Origin: Ziziphus jujuba
Taxonomy: Eukaryota > Streptophyta > Magnoliopsida > Rosales > Rhamnaceae
Reading direction: 5' to 3'
Assembly: GCF_031755915.1 (NCBI RefSeq)
Contig: NC_083383.1
Location: forward strand, 31,103,501-31,167,500
DNA: 64,000 bases
The notes under the pieces were generated by a model. The model was given only the letters and a program-made list of their open reading frames with translations, searched no databases and had not been told where the DNA came from. Below are positions 34,975-48,690 of the stretch, one piece after another (the first letter of the stretch is position 1; every line of letters begins with the position of its first letter). The translations under genes and the position numbers were made by a program.

Positions 34975-35902
34975 CAAAAACTGGAGAAATTTATCAAGAT
35001 GAATAAATCTGCAATCAAATTAGATTTCAATGCATACCAAGACAATGCAACAGATTGTTATATCTGTGAGGTTAAACAGTTTTAACTTCCACTAACAACC
35101 CACATAAGAATTTGATGTCTGAAAGTTATTCCACTTGTGCCATAGATACATGGCTCGAGAAACAGTAAAAGAAAGTTCACGAATATTAAATGGAGATCTC
35201 AGTTTATTTTTCCATAAAGGAAAGAACACTATTCTTTTAGTACATTTCCTGAAAAACCCCAACTATCAAAATGTTCTTCCCTTGTAAGATTAAACTGTCT
35301 AAATTGTTGAGACCCTGCAAAATGAAAAGAAAACTTAAAGCTTCAGAGAATGTATACTAAAGCACCGCATCAAAGAGATAACCTAACAATGGTGCCCAAT
35401 CTGGATAAGAATACATCATAGCCCTTTTCTAATGATGTAAAAAAATAACCCACCATTACGTATGTGCCCAGGAACAAGCAGCATTTTGTAAAAGAGACTA
35501 CAACATGTGAACTACTCTTTATTCTCCTGGCCAGACTATTCTTTACTTTTATCCTCATGCCTAATCAAAAAATAGACATACAATAGTCTACTAAATCATT
35601 TCCAACGTATAGGCAGAATCCAGAGAGGATCCACAGCAAATTCACAAAAGTAAGGTGTGATACCCACAAATACAGAAAAATCAGTAGGTTAGAATGACAA
35701 AACATAAGATTTTTCATTAGTAATCAAAGATAAAGCAAACAAGCAAAGATTAAATAGAACCATACAAAGCTAAATTGTAAAAACTAGTTCCAAGAAGTGC
35801 GTCAAAAAATTACAGAAGAAGAAAAACTGAAAGAAGAAGAAATGAGACAAAGATACATTAAAAAGTTCTACTAATTAAGTATCAAAGTCCTAATCCCTTT
35901 AG
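34975..35902. other. intergenic, probable CBF5 3' UTR
   Basis: Moderately AT-rich; the part nearest 35902 is probably the 3' UTR of CBF5. No coding signal. Confidence 0.5.
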
Positions 35903-37681
35903 CTAATCTTCTTCTGTATCTTTATGCTTCTTTTTCTTCTTCTTCTTCTCACTCTTATCAGCCTCACCATTACCAATGTCTTCAACAGCAACCTCAGCTT
36001 CTTTGCTTTTCTTTTTCTTTTTCTTCTTCTCAGACTTCTCTGTATCAGGTGAAACAGCTTCACTTTTATCTCTGTGCTCCTTTTTCTTCACCTTCTCAGA
36101 CTTTTCCACATCAGGAGAATCCACATCACCATTCTCTTTATCCTTCTTTTTCTTCTTCTTCTTTTCTTTCTTCTCAACTTCTACCTCCACTACATCTTCC
36201 TTCCCCTCAGTCTCAACTTCTTCGCCTTTCCTTTTCTTAGGAGCAGGAACATCTGTGCTTTCATCCAATTTCCGTTTACGCCCCTCATCCTCTTCTCCAT
36301 CCTTATTTTTCTTCTTCTTCTTCTCCTCCTCTACAGCAGCAGTGTCAGTAGGTTCAGCTGCAGCAGCAAAGCCTGCAACCACAGAATCCCCACCGGTGGG
36401 CAAAGCCACATTCCTCAACCATTCTTTAGGAGTATTCTCGTTAGGTTTGCCATGCTTGGATAACTTCCCTTCTGCAATCAGTTTCTTCTTCATTGATGCC
36501 CTCGGTCCCAAACCCCACTTCCTTGGATAAGTATCCCTATCCATAACCACCCTCTTAATCTTGGCCACCACACCATGATCACAAGTCGCCATCACAGCCG
36601 TTGTCATCTCAGCAATTCCCAACGCAATAGCTTCTCCTTTAGTAGTCATAAGAACAATCTCCTGACCAACCTCAATGTCATTGTCAAACCTCAGCAACCC
36701 AGGAATCATCAACTTAGCTCCATAGCAAATAGCATTCACAGCAGAATCCTTCACAACCAATCTCTTATGGTTAGTCAAAAGCACTTCAAGCGGCATAATC
36801 ACCCTCCTCAAATAACTCTCATCCCCTTGATTATCATAAACCCATTGAGCATCCATAACATCATGCATAGTAACCATGTTATTATTCTCACCCAAATTCC
36901 CAGATTTAACCCTCCTCAACTCCTGCATATGCCCACCCACACCAAGAATCAGACCCAAATGCACACAAAGTGTCCTAACATAAGTCCCAGCCTCACAATA
37001 AATCCAGAAAATGACCAAATGCTTATCTGGGTCATACTCAAGGAGCTTGCTTTCATATATAGTCCTAACCCTCAGCTGTCTCTTGACTGCAGATATCAAT
37101 GGCGGCTTCTGAAACACCGCACCGGTGAGGGTTTCGAGAGCCCGAGCCACCTTGGACACATCCGGCACAGCCGAATGCAACCGGGCGACACAGACATACT
37201 CTTTTCCCGCACCCTGCTGCGATTTCACTAGCCGAGTGGCTCGATCAATGCAGACGATGAGATTCCCAGTGACCTTCGGGTCAAGGGTACCACTGTGACC
37301 CGTTTTCTCGACCCGGAGGATCCGTTTAATCCAGGCCACGACCTCATGAGAAGACGGGTTGGAGGGCTTATCGAGATTGATGATGCCGTACCTGATGTAG
37401 TCGACGAGAGGCCGCTTAAGCGGAGAGTGACCGGAGGGGAGAGGGGTGTAGTGTCCGGTTCGTACGTTGAGGCGGTCGTAGTTCTTGAGGAGGATCGGCC
37501 ACTGGGAAGTGTCAATGGTGGGTGTGAAACTCTGGGGCTTGATCATGAAATCGGCGTCGTTTTGAGTTGGGTCGTTGTCGGTGCCGTTGTTGAGTTGCTT
37601 TTGGGTGTCCAATACGCTGTCGTCTTTGGCTCGGTGCTTCTTCTTCTTCTTATCCGACCGGGAAATCTCGACCTCTGACAT
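35903..37681 (-). CDS. CBF5: H/ACA snoRNP pseudouridine synthase, dyskerin homologue CBF5/NAP57
   Basis: An intronless 592-residue protein, as usual for plant CBF5. Residues 64-105 hold the dyskerin N-terminal segment. The TruB catalytic domain follows with motif [11 protein letters not shown], whose Asp134 is the catalytic nucleophile. YESKLLEYD and [15 protein letters not shown] mark the rest of that domain. The PUA domain (about 310-385, [19 protein letters not shown]) binds the guide RNA. The C-terminal third is a low-complexity Lys/Glu tail with several SEKKKKKK blocks, which act as nuclear/nucleolar localisation signals. With NOP10, NHP2 and GAR1 it pseudouridylates rRNA and snRNA, and in plants it is linked to telomerase. 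The start has a Met just inside a clean leader carrying telo-boxes. Confidence 0.98.
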   Translation of the reverse strand: MSEVEISRSDKKKKKHRAKDDSVLDTQKQLNNGTDNDPTQNDADFMIKPQSFTPTIDTSQWPILLKNYDRLNVRTGHYTPLPSGHSPLKRPLVDYIRYGIINLDKPSNPSSHEVVAWIKRILRVEKTGHSGTLDPKVTGNLIVCIDRATRLVKSQQGAGKEYVCVARLHSAVPDVSKVARALETLTGAVFQKPPLISAVKRQLRVRTIYESKLLEYDPDKHLVIFWIYCEAGTYVRTLCVHLGLILGVGGHMQELRRVKSGNLGENNNMVTMHDVMDAQWVYDNQGDESYLRRVIMPLEVLLTNHKRLVVKDSAVNAICYGAKLMIPGLLRFDNDIEVGQEIVLMTTKGEAIALGIAEMTTAVMATCDHGVVAKIKRVVMDRDTYPRKWGLGPRASMKKKLIAEGKLSKHGKPNENTPKEWLRNVALPTGGDSVVAGFAAAAEPTDTAAVEEEKKKKKNKDGEEDEGRKRKLDESTDVPAPKKRKGEEVETEGKEDVVEVEVEKKEKKKKKKKDKENGDVDSPDVEKSEKVKKKEHRDKSEAVSPDTEKSEKKKKKKKSKEAEVAVEDIGNGEADKSEKKKKKKKHKDTEED

Positions 37682-37690
37682 GGTTGAGAT

Positions 37691-37920
37691 TTAGGGTTTT
37701 TGCTGTAACTGTTTTTTTTTTTTTGTGGGTGCAGTTGAGAGTGAAGAGCGCGAGTGATAGCTCCCTACGTCTTTAATATTCTTATGGAGTGCGGCAACTG
37801 GGAAATGAAGGAGATTAATAGGGTTTAGGGTTTTGAGGTCAGGGAAAGGCTGAGCTGGGCTGGTCTCGAAGCTCCAAAAAAATAAATAAAAATGAAAAAG
37901 GGACCCTAATTTGGGCCTCA
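37691..37920. promoter_or_regulatory. telo-boxes and site II motif in the CBF5 promoter
   Basis: TAGGGTTT lies at about 37692-37699, 10-20 bp from the ATG. A double copy (TAGGGTTTAGGGTTTT) is at 37819-37834, and TGGGCC (site II) at 37912-37917. The telo-box plus site II pair is an established signature of plant ribosomal-protein and ribosome-biogenesis promoters and fits the function of CBF5. Confidence 0.7.
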
Positions 37921-39034
37921 TGCTTTTTAGGCTTTTCTAAATATAGGCTTGGATCTTAAAGATACCCAAAATTGGCAACCCAAACCCAACAACCATTGCC
38001 CCAAAGAGAATAACAATTAAAAAATGAATAAAATCAAAGGCCGAAGGGTCTCACAAACAAGTAATAAAAAAGGAGAGCCAATTTTTGGAAGAAAAAGAAA
38101 ACGCACCTTTTACTATTTCTTCAAATAAGTGCTACATTTGGCACAGCACATTGTTGATGCTAAAGACTAGATAACAAAGAATTGTTATTCTATAAACCCA
38201 ACCGTCAATATCAATTGCAATTTCTTGAACTGTTGAATACAAAAATATGCTAGATACAAAAATAACTGTGCAACTTTTAGAGTAATGGTCCAATTAAAAA
38301 AAAAAAAATTAAGCAATGGTGTAGTACCAGTCTAAATGCTCACACAAGACAATCAAATTAGAAAGGAGCTCTTTAAGTTTATTCTGGCATAATTTTAGTG
38401 TTAGAATTTGCATACCTTAGGTCAATGTGTCTTCTTCTTTTATAGAGAGAATTAAAGTATAATAAAGAATTTTCATAGTCCACAATCAAATATTTAACCA
38501 TTTGTTTTGTTCATAAGTGTAATTTGAACATTGATTTTAATATCATGGTTGGATCAATTAGGCCGTGACTCAGCCAACCAATTCTAATGAAGCGAAGTTG
38601 GGCCAAATCAATATGGGCCTTAGCCACCTCAATCCAACAATCATTTGTCCAATTATTATATGATGCACAATCAAACTTTGCATTTTAATTTAGATTGTTA
38701 ATTCATGAACATATCAGATCTACAAATACCATATGATAATTGTTTCATTAATTTATTATTATTTTCTGTAAGATATATAAAAAGGAGAAAGAAAAAACAA
38801 ACAAGAAGAATGAAAAAGAGAGATCTATATTTATACGTGCATGCAAAACACAATTTATATATATATGCTCCATGAGAAAAGGAGATTTGTTACACATTCC
38901 CCTCCCTGCATTTATATAATATGGTATTCAAGTTCTCTACAAATTCAATAATGTGAAGCTTACTATTTGCAAGTAAAAAATCCTCCTTTGAAAAAATTAA
39001 TCTTTCTTTTTTTCTCTTATCCTTTTCCTTCTCA
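37921..39034. other. intergenic, no gene seen
   Basis: AT-rich DNA upstream of CBF5 and downstream of the glycosyltransferase gene. Part near 39000 is probably its 3' UTR. No coding signal. Confidence 0.5.
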
Positions 39035-42000
39035 TCAACTTTTAGTCTGATTCCCCTTCCTCCATGAATCCCAGCATCCAAAATGTCCGGTCCATCGGAA
39101 ATTCATCGTAGTGTTAGCAAACCTTTTATAAGACATAAACTTGTTGAACTTCTTCCAATCTCTAAGCACAGCCCTTAGATCATGAACCTTAGCATTGATG
39201 CTCCTGCAACAATTTGCATGGACGGTTGTCACGGCCTTAAAATCCTTGCTTTCTTGGCAAAAACCGCTAAAATATAGGGTATCCAGAAACCTCACTTTAA
39301 GCCCTAATTCTCCAATAACACCACCTCTCATCAAATTCAATAGCACATCTTGTTCTTTTTGACCTGTGGAATTGTCTTTCATGGAGTACCACTTATCAAA
39401 TAGTGCAATGGTTTTGTTGTTTGATCTTATAAAGTAAAACCCTGTGTTTATCCAATGCTTTTCATCCCATGGATCTCCTGAGAATACATCTGTGCTTATT
39501 TGTAAATCCTCTGTTTCGTTTTTGCTTAGCTTTGAAAATGGATTCCTTAGCCACATCACATCCATATCCTGTTAACCAAAAAATAAATAAATAAATAACA
39601 AACAAATAATTAGAACAGTAGATATTTTGATGATAATTCATACCCAGGTTTTGAAAATATTTTGTTTCTTAGTTAAAGGATAAAATGTGATGATAATTAT
39701 AACTATCCATAGAAAAGTCTATCACTAATTTGAACAACAAGGACAATAAATAACTAATCAAAAGCTATTGGAATTCAAATTTTGATAAATTAAAGTTAGT
39801 GAGAACTCTACTATTTTATTTTTCTACGAAATTAATTGAGTTTGACACACGAATATATAATAGTGCTACTGAATTATAATATTTCTTTTTAAAGAGAATA
39901 AAATAAATAAAGTTGGATATTTATTGCCTTCAAGTAGTGACATCAATATTGTGGGTATTATAAATTTATAGACTGGCTATTCCTTCTCTATATTCCCCAC
40001 TAAATAGAAACCAACAAAACTTAGAGAAGAAAAAGAAGAAAAGCAAATCAAATAATTGCATGATCGAAATGAGTGTCGGCAACAAAAGTTCTGTACATAT
40101 ACATAGACTCCTAAGTCCCCAAAAGTTACATTTTTTATATTATGTTCGAAGCCACATGTATTAATGTATTTGATTTCTAATTTTCCTTAACACATATATA
40201 CATACATGGTGTGCATGTTAATTGTCCCTACTTTACAAGTTTTACATTAAATATTATTTGTTCTTATTCTTTGACTTTATGATCTCCGTGTCTCCCATGT
40301 GAATCCAACACCCTAACCCCGATGTCACCCTCCTTAAAACAACACATTAAAAGGGCAAAAAAAAAGAAAAAAAGAAAGAAAAAAAAGAGTCAAAATTTAT
40401 ATATTTGCACCTTCTAAGTACTTTGCTTAGTTTTCGTAAATTTGAAAACTACAAATCTAATGCCTTATATTAAAACTTTTACGTGAGAAATGACAACCTA
40501 ATTGACTAGATTATAACATGATGAATTAAAAAACGATGGCCAAGCAAAGAGAATTTGAAAGTTTTATCAAGTATTTTGGGTTCTTAATATTAATTTGTGA
40601 GAGCACTAGATGACAAAATTCATGTCCAAATAGTTTTCTCCAATAATGATCCTGATCCAGTACAAAAATAAAAATTAAAAAAATTTAAAATGAATAAAAA
40701 AACACCACAGAGTTCACGAATCACATGCACGCAGTATAGAGCTCTTTCTATGTATAATACCCAAAATGAACCTGTCCAAATCAATTTAGTCTGTCCACCA
40801 AAAAAGGCTCAAAACCCAATACAAGCAAAGCATGCTACAGCAAAAAAGGGAAAATTTTAAGTGGTGCAGAGAGAGAGAGAGAGAGTTATAATGAGTAATC
40901 AATAAAAAAATAAATAGATAAATAAACACCAATTAAATCCCAAAATCCCCAAAAATGAAATTATTTCATTCCAATGAGTAAAACATTGACGGCTGGGTTT
41001 TTTTTTAAGTTTGATAAATAATTTCATGTGAATGTTAGGTCAACATCCCTATGTTCTCAATTTTCCCCTCCAAAGAGGTCCAGTACCGTCCATTTCACAG
41101 ACTTCCCAAATTTCTGGCTCTTATCACTGATCAAATGAAGTCACGTGTCACCTCTCCGGTTCACTTTGGATGCATGCAATTTAATATTCCGTGCCACCTT
41201 TTTGCTGGTTTTTAAAATTAATTTAGATAAAAAATTTAATTTATTTACTACTAATTTTCAATCTTCCAAAACTTCCTCAGCTTCTTCACAAATAATAGAT
41301 TTAAAATTTGTACCCAACCCTAGTATACCAGCTAGATTTCACATACTCTACAAAACTAATTAAACCAAAACCAGTGGATTAATAAAAAAATGGGTATGAC
41401 CTATATTTGGTGGTGGACACCTAACCGACAATTAATTTGGTTGGTCTTGGATATCAAAAGTCATATTTTTATGATATATATCTAAGACTAAGATAAAATC
41501 TATCAATTCTTTCAATTAAATAATGATAATTAATAAAAGGAAAGGGATAAAATCTATCAAACATCCATCAATGGATTCTTAGAGTTTAAGTTGTTCATCA
41601 CTGCCTCCATCTTATTTTCAATTCTCAAATTAAAATTGATAAGGCAAACCATTTTTAACAAAGAAAAGTATCAGTAATAATAATAAATTTTACCAACTTA
41701 AAAGATCAAATTAAGGAATAGTAAAAATAAAAAATAAAAAAAATAAAAAAAAATTTAATTAGTTGAGGAAATATTTTTACTTTACCGTGAATATGAAATT
41801 GTAACCGCGTTTGAGAACCTCCAAGAGAAACAAAGTTCTTCTCCACATCATCTTAATAAAATCCTCCGACATGTAAAGCTTTTCTCCTTTGAAATCAACA
41901 CCGTCTGTTTCCAATTTGTAACAGTTCAACTTCAAGAACCGGCAGCGATCGTAAGCCGTGCGATCAACCGCCACAAGTAGAAGATGATCACGAAGTGCTT

Positions 42001-42516
42001 TCGTGTCCTCCCCTAACCAGAAGCTGTCAAGGAAAAGGTCGAGCATGGTGGTGTCGTCTCTGATTTCTTGGTTTGCATATGCCTTGTTTATAACCGCAAT
42101 TATCAACGTTTTGTTAGCCATTGAAGCTTTTGATAAAGCTGCTTCGAGTTCATCAACAGGTGCATCAATGGCGGTCTGTGACAAATGAAAAAGTTAATTA
42201 TATACCAAAATAAACAAAACCCATTTATATAAATCTATAATTGTGTGTATATTGTATGTGCAACAATATTGGACAACGTTCTCGACTAATACTTAATTAC
42301 ACGTAATTCATATAAAAATTATCAGATTCCAAACGAAGAGAGATTGGTTACGCCCAATAATATACTTACTGTGTTGGGAATTGTGCATTGAGTTTGTAGA
42401 AAAGAACGAAAAGGGTTTGTGAGAGAAGAAGACCAAATCGAAAGATAAAGAACAATTGAAAGGAAGATAAAGAAGAATGCAATATTGGGTCCAGGAGATT
42501 GTTTTGGGTAATCCAT
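39035..42516 (-). CDS. nucleotide-diphospho-sugar transferase, GT77-like (PF03407)
   Basis: Three coding exons (42516-42370, 42175-41786, 39568-39035), phase 0 throughout, encode 356 residues. A short cytosolic N terminus and a membrane helix at about 12-33 (IAFFFIFLSIVLYLSIW) give a type II Golgi topology. The catalytic domain contains KMMWRRTLFLLEVL, then FTDMDVMWLRNPF, where DMD is the DxD motif binding the metal and nucleotide sugar, and KEQDVLLNLMR. HANCC near residue 280 is also typical. The family includes plant cell-wall arabinosyl- and xylosyltransferases; the donor and acceptor of this one cannot be read from sequence. Intron 2 is long (2.2 kb) and AT-rich and holds nothing recognisable except (GA)n near 40870. 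Confidence 0.9.
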
Positions 42517-42729
42517 TTTTTTTTTTAGTGTGTTTGTTTTTGGGAAAGTATTGGCAGAATTTTTTATTTCTGTGAGAAAATGTTAAGAGATAGTGTTGGG
42601 GAAGGAGAGGAATAGGAGAGGTTTAGGGAGGAAGAAGAAGAAAGGTTAGGTTTGGTAGAAAAGTCATGAAGTTTGTTCTACCCTCCTTTGATATACCATA
42701 TGGTTTTCAAAAAAGAAAATTTATATTTT

Positions 42730-42732
<3 letters not shown>

Positions 42733-42762
<30 letters not shown>

Positions 42763-42765
42763 AAA
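42733..42765. repeat. C20 homopolymer followed by A13
   Basis: Twenty consecutive C then thirteen A. On the minus strand this is T13-G20. It lies about 220 bp upstream of the glycosyltransferase ATG. Confidence 0.9.
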
Positions 42766-43659
42766 GAGGAATTTTCTTCTTCTTTGGTAGAGATCAAACT
42801 CTTAACGTATGCTAAATTGATCTAAAACTTTCATTTGATTACTCAAATGTTTTTAACATGTATAAAGTTATTTTTTCTGAGTTTCATTTGGAGAAATCCA
42901 AAATTACCCGATCAAGATAGGCTGCTTTACCAATTGGATCTATATTTATAAAGTGGGTTCCACAAACCGTGAGAGTCCTTAAAAAGTCTAACTTCTTCTG
43001 TTTAATATATTTCCATAATATAACTTTCTATTTAAAATAGTTAACTATTTTGATAATTAAACAAAATTAAGAGTATATATATATATATATATATTAAGTT
43101 CACTTAATTCATAGTTATCAGTTCATCAGTTATATATTTTTAATTTTTAAAAGCCAAATTTTAAATCAATTATGTATTTATATAAATCTTAACAAAATTT
43201 CTACTAAAAATATAAATTATGTGGTCGACTGCTTTTAAAAGTCTATATATTATATATTTCTGCAAAATATTTCAAAACAAATGAAGCTAACTTTCGAATC
43301 ATTATATGGTATATAAAATGAAAATTCTGAGGTAAGAAACAGGATTTGTTTGACTTTGAAAGAGAAATAATTTGCACACACGACACGTAATTAATAAAAA
43401 GTATATCAAATTACTAAATTTGCTGTGAGATTGTTAAAAATGTACATGTTCATAATTTTTCTTTTTTTAGAACATGTTCTTGGTGAAGACTAGAAAAAAC
43501 AATACATTAAAAGTCGTCACAATCATAATGGCTTTGTTTGGACACAACCAGAAAATGTTCCATGAGGACTACTAATACGAACTTTCCTTACATGCAGCTT
43601 TCTAAAGTTAGTTTGAATTTTAGGGAGTTTTTGTTGTACTTTCATTCCCCAATAAATTG

Positions 43660-43698
<39 letters not shown>

Positions 43699-45140
43699 CA
43701 ATTACCCATAAAAAACTGTAAAGTATATATATTATATTTTTAAAAAGCTTGTTTTTTCTTAATTATTTTCATTTTTGTAAGTATTCTTCAAAAAGAAAAA
43801 AGAAAAACTTTTGTCCTTAGTAAGTGTGACTAAAATATAAGAAAGGTTTATTCTTAAAAAATAAATAAATAAATAAATAAAGGAATGAAACAAAAACAAA
43901 ACCAAAACCAAATAGAAGACTTTTCTCTCAACTAGGCTGCAAACTACATATGACGAGGTGGAAATTGAAAGCTTAAGAATTTGATGTTTGTTCGATTTGA
44001 CAAGGGGCCAAGCAAACTAATATCAAGAAGAAATAAAATATATAATAAAATTATTAATTAATCAAATAATTACTTATGATCAGGTTTATATATACACATA
44101 CATACACTTATATATACATATATATATATATATTGCTAAAAAATGTGCCAGTTCTACATTACAAGGGGCACATCATCAATTTATTGTCAATAATAAACGA
44201 GATTTTTGAATCCATTGTTAATGATAGAATAGTGGCGCACATTTATGATGCAGAACTGACGCTTACTATAATATATTTATTTATTTATATAAAAAGTGAT
44301 CCATTTTGAACAATGAATCTCTCAAAGTCTCTTGTGATATTAACTTTTCTATTGATATGATATACACACTAAACTTGTATTAGGTCCACAAAGTTTTCAT
44401 TGATCCTTTGATAAAATAAGCCCCCTAAACCAAATTAAAATCACAGATGTAATTAGTTTAATTCATATATTAGTCAAAAAGTAGTCAAAAACCCATATAC
44501 CACTCGTTGAATTAGCAGGGCTAGCTTGATACTTAATCATATGATAGCTAGTCCATAAACAATTACTTTAGTCATCTAATTTATATAATATTTCTAATGA
44601 TCAAATTTCAACCATAACATTACTTTATACTGTTCTATGCCTGTTCTGAGCTAATTACTAATCCCATGCTTTGCATCTTTGTGCATGATCCAAACATTAT
44701 TAAATATGGTACTTTTTATAACCAATATTGCGAACAAGGCCTTCATCAAGTAATAAATAAATCGCAAAATCATCACCTGGTTAATGGCAATTGTTTGATC
44801 AATAATCTGTCAATAGCTAGATCCATCTTTTTTCCCCCTGAATATACGTTTTGTTCAAAATAATTAAAATTTGCAAGATCCACCTTTCGAAGATTCAATT
44901 TTGTATTTGTGTGGTTGTGATTGGAAATGCTGGGGTATTTATTTATCTTTTTGCTGATAGATTTAGCAACGGGATTTTAGTATCACCTCTTGAACTCATG
45001 ATTTGGGATTAATATAATAGTTATTGCTAATTGAGCTGTTTTAAAAGGATATCTTTTATTTCAATTTCAATTTGATGACAAAATTAAATTAATGTTTGCA
45101 GAGTAAGATCCATCTCACAAAGAGAGCAGATAGAGAGTTG

Positions 45141-45176
<36 letters not shown>

Positions 45177-45608
45177 GGTTGTCATAGATCAGATAAGAGT
45201 CTGCGTTGTACAATGTGTCACGTAATGTAGGTGATATATTAGGTGCCTTTAAATACTTTCACGCTTTGACATTGTTCTAATTTCCTAATCGAATATGTAT
45301 GCTTAAAATTTTATAAATATATATTGCAAAATAAAAAAATCATAAATACATTAATATGTAACAGAAAGGGGGAACAAAAAAAAGTTATGTAACATTACAG
45401 AACCATTTAGAAGATGAATATGTAATAAGAAATTTAAAATAAAGTGATGTCCATAATATATAGCCCTTGCTAAATATATGAAACACCTTTTTTATTTAAT
45501 TTTTTTTAACTAATATTTTGTTTTAAGTTTTTTTTTTTTTAACCGAAATTTTACATATTATTTTGTCATTAGAAATCTCATATATACTCTGTTATTGCAA
45601 ATTATATG

Positions 45609-45836
45609 GGCTCATTATTTATTTATTTTTAATTTTCAAAAAAATCTTTCTTCTTTTTAGGCTTTCAGGAAAGGCCTATAAATTCGAGATTAAATATTTT
45701 GCTCATTTAAAATTTGAATGTTTTGGCTCAGTATTTATTTATTTTCTAAAAATATTTCTTTGTTTTAGGTTCTCAGGGATGCCCCATAAATCCGAGTTTA
45801 AACATTTTGCTATTTAAAAATTTGAATGTTGATCTT
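45609..45836. repeat. degenerate tandem duplication, period about 116 bp
   Basis: Two diverged copies start with GGCTCA-TATTTATTTATTTT (45609 and 45725). Both run through a TTTTAGG-TCTCAGG-like block to TTTAAAATTTGAATGTT. No function evident. Confidence 0.7.
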
Positions 45837-45837
45837 G

Positions 45838-45873
<36 letters not shown>

Positions 45874-47637
45874 GAAGAAGAAGAAGAAGATGACGATGAA
45901 ATTTGTTATGGCAATTCATTTGTATAATTTTGAAAAAGAAAATTCATGAATATGACAATGAAATCACATGCAAGAAAAATATGTGAGAAAGGAGAGAATT
46001 GGATGTTCCAATGTCGGCATTTGAAATCTGTCAGTCCCAACTGTTGGTTGGGACTAAATTTGGGTCCATATATATATTGTATTTTCCACAGTCGTGACAT
46101 GTTCCAATGTTGTTTTCTATATATATTTATCTGCCAACTCTTAACAATTTTGGACACTTTCAATAAAATCTTTGTTACTGTTTTATTTTTCTCATAAATT
46201 TGTCCGTTATTACTCTATATATATAAGGTATATAATCATGCATTTTTTGTCATCATTCTTTTCACTGCCTTGCTATATATGATATGGAAATGGACAAAGG
46301 TAAAATGCGCGGGAAAAAGAATTACAATTAGTTCACATTTTTTGGATTCAGTTGAGGGATGCATATACATACATATACATATATGTATCTATATAGTTTT
46401 AATTTAGTGAAAATATAGTTCCTATCTTATGTAAAATATCTAATAATATAAAAAGTATTAAAAATTACTACTTGTTAACTAGAATTTTAATATTAATTTA
46501 TTAATTAAAATGTATTTTTAATATTTAATATGTTATAAGATATCATTTTATATTGATAATGACAATTGATATGAAACGTTGGACAAAGTACAGTAATACA
46601 CACACACATAGACAAATGAAATAAAAGGTTTATTGTATGGCTGGTCCCGGCATATATATATATATGAAAGTACTGAACTTTGAGCTGAGCTAAATTTAGA
46701 GTCTCCATTCATCGATTTGTTCCTCGTATACATATTATCTTAATCAATTTTATTTTTCATCATTATTTATTTTTTAATTTTCTGGTCAGGGTTGAAATCC
46801 TTATTATATATATTCGAGACGATCAAACCTGAACTAAATTGATAATTAAAGACTTGTAAAACAATGTGTAAATATTGGAATTTCCTAGTTCTATTTTTGA
46901 ACTCATACATATTTATATAGAGTTGATTATACTTTAATATTTCATACTTTGTCAAATTGCACATTGGATTTTTAGATTTAAAACATTTCAGATTAAATCT
47001 TTAATTTATAATTTATTTCATGTTAGTCCAACTCCTAAATAGATTTTTAAATTGACTAATTGAAGTTTAAAAATTAAGAAAACTAACCAATTTTTTTGAT
47101 TTACAAATAAAACAAGAAAAAGAATTGATTAATTGATTAGTGAGAAAAGTAGTTAATTTTCTTAAATTTTTAAGCTTTCTATTAATTAATTTAGTAATCA
47201 ATCTGGGATTAATGTAATACAAATTTTAAATTGAAGGTTCAATATTAAATGTTTTGAATTCAAAAATTAAATATACAATATAATTAAAATATATAATACT
47301 AAAGTGCAATTAATTAATTCATATGTCAAGAATAATATATATGTGTGGAATCTCAAGTATTCCACCTTACACCTTCTCTTTTATTTTCTTAGTTCTCTGT
47401 TTTTGCCATTACATTTTAATGAAAAATAAATGCCTAAACAATTAATACGTTCATATAAATTCACTGAGTAATTTAGATTTTCTATCACAAGGTTTTGTGT
47501 ATTCATGAAACAAATATTTTGTAGTCCTGATTTTTAACTAGATAGTTTCTTCAATGGTAGTAGGTTAATAGCTGGACTGGACACGTGGTGTGAATAAATT
47601 TTAATTATAAACCAGCTAATAATATTTAAGACAAGTT

Positions 47638-47695
47638 GAATGTGTCACAATCAAAATGTGATTATTTGAATGTATCACAATCAAAATGCGATTAT
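47638..47695. repeat. 29-bp tandem duplication
   Basis: Two near-identical copies of GAATGTRTCACAATCAAAAT plus GYGATTAT in direct order, differing at two or three positions. Confidence 0.8.
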
Positions 47696-48651
47696 CTTAT
47701 AATAAAAGCAAAAGAACATGGCAATTTAGTCGTAACTAGCTGACTAGTATGGTTACCAACCCCATACTAATTGGACCAACAATTTTGTACACGTATATAA
47801 TTGTATTAATAAAAATTTCCATGATTCATTTACCACTTATTTATAATAATTTTTGGTCTTTTTGATGTTATGTTTGGACTTTAGATTGTATTTAGGAAAA
47901 AAATAATCATAACTTATTTTACTAAGTAAAGTTTTCATAAATGGGAATAAAAATTTATATTCATCGGCTTGATAGTGGTACAACCATTAAAAATACATTT
48001 TCATATTTGGATTTAAAATATGGATGAAAATCTCCTCTATCAAAATTGTAAGGAAAAAAAGAAGAAGTGGGAATAAGAGATTTAATTAGCTACACACCAA
48101 ACATTGGATTTTATGATTGGGTTGTTCTAGAGAAAAGACCATATCAGTCAGTATTCAAAATTTAATATCTAATCAAAAATAAATTCAGCACAAAATGATA
48201 AAGATTACCAAAAAATTAAGGGAAAAAAAAATCATATGCAGTTCAAAAGTATTAAAAAAAAATTTGAAATTATCTTGACAAAATGCTGATTATAAATGAG
48301 TTCATTTAGAAGGAGGGGAAAAAAGAAGAAAAGAAAAAAGAAGAAAATAATAAGTAAAAGAGTTAATGAAATCAATTGGCAGGAAGATGGCCAACCATTT
48401 CTTCTGGATTAAAAAGCGTGAGGGCAAGTGAAAATGAATATTAATTTCTGGGTAAACAAACACAGAAGATGGTGGTTAAGCTAGCTAAACTGTCAACTAC
48501 AAACACAAATTAAAAGGGAGAAAAGGGTTACATCAGTCTAATTTCTTGGACCATTCACATTAATAGTCAACTCTTCTTCTACTTCCATTCTAGAACAGAC
48601 TTCATTGACCGTATCTATCTCCTAATTTTCATAAACCTCACCCAAAGACAC

Positions 48652-48690
<39 letters not shown>

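Noticed and set aside
35976..36530. 184-residue plus-strand frame opposite the CBF5 tail
   Set aside because: A Phe/Ser-rich mirror of the Lys/Glu repeat codons of CBF5, not an independent gene.
36575..37231. 218-residue plus-strand frame opposite CBF5
   Set aside because: Antisense shadow of a conserved coding region; no family resemblance.
43000..48600. Possible small genes in the 43-48.6 kb gap
   Set aside because: All frames are short and AT-biased, without splice-linked partners or recognisable motifs.
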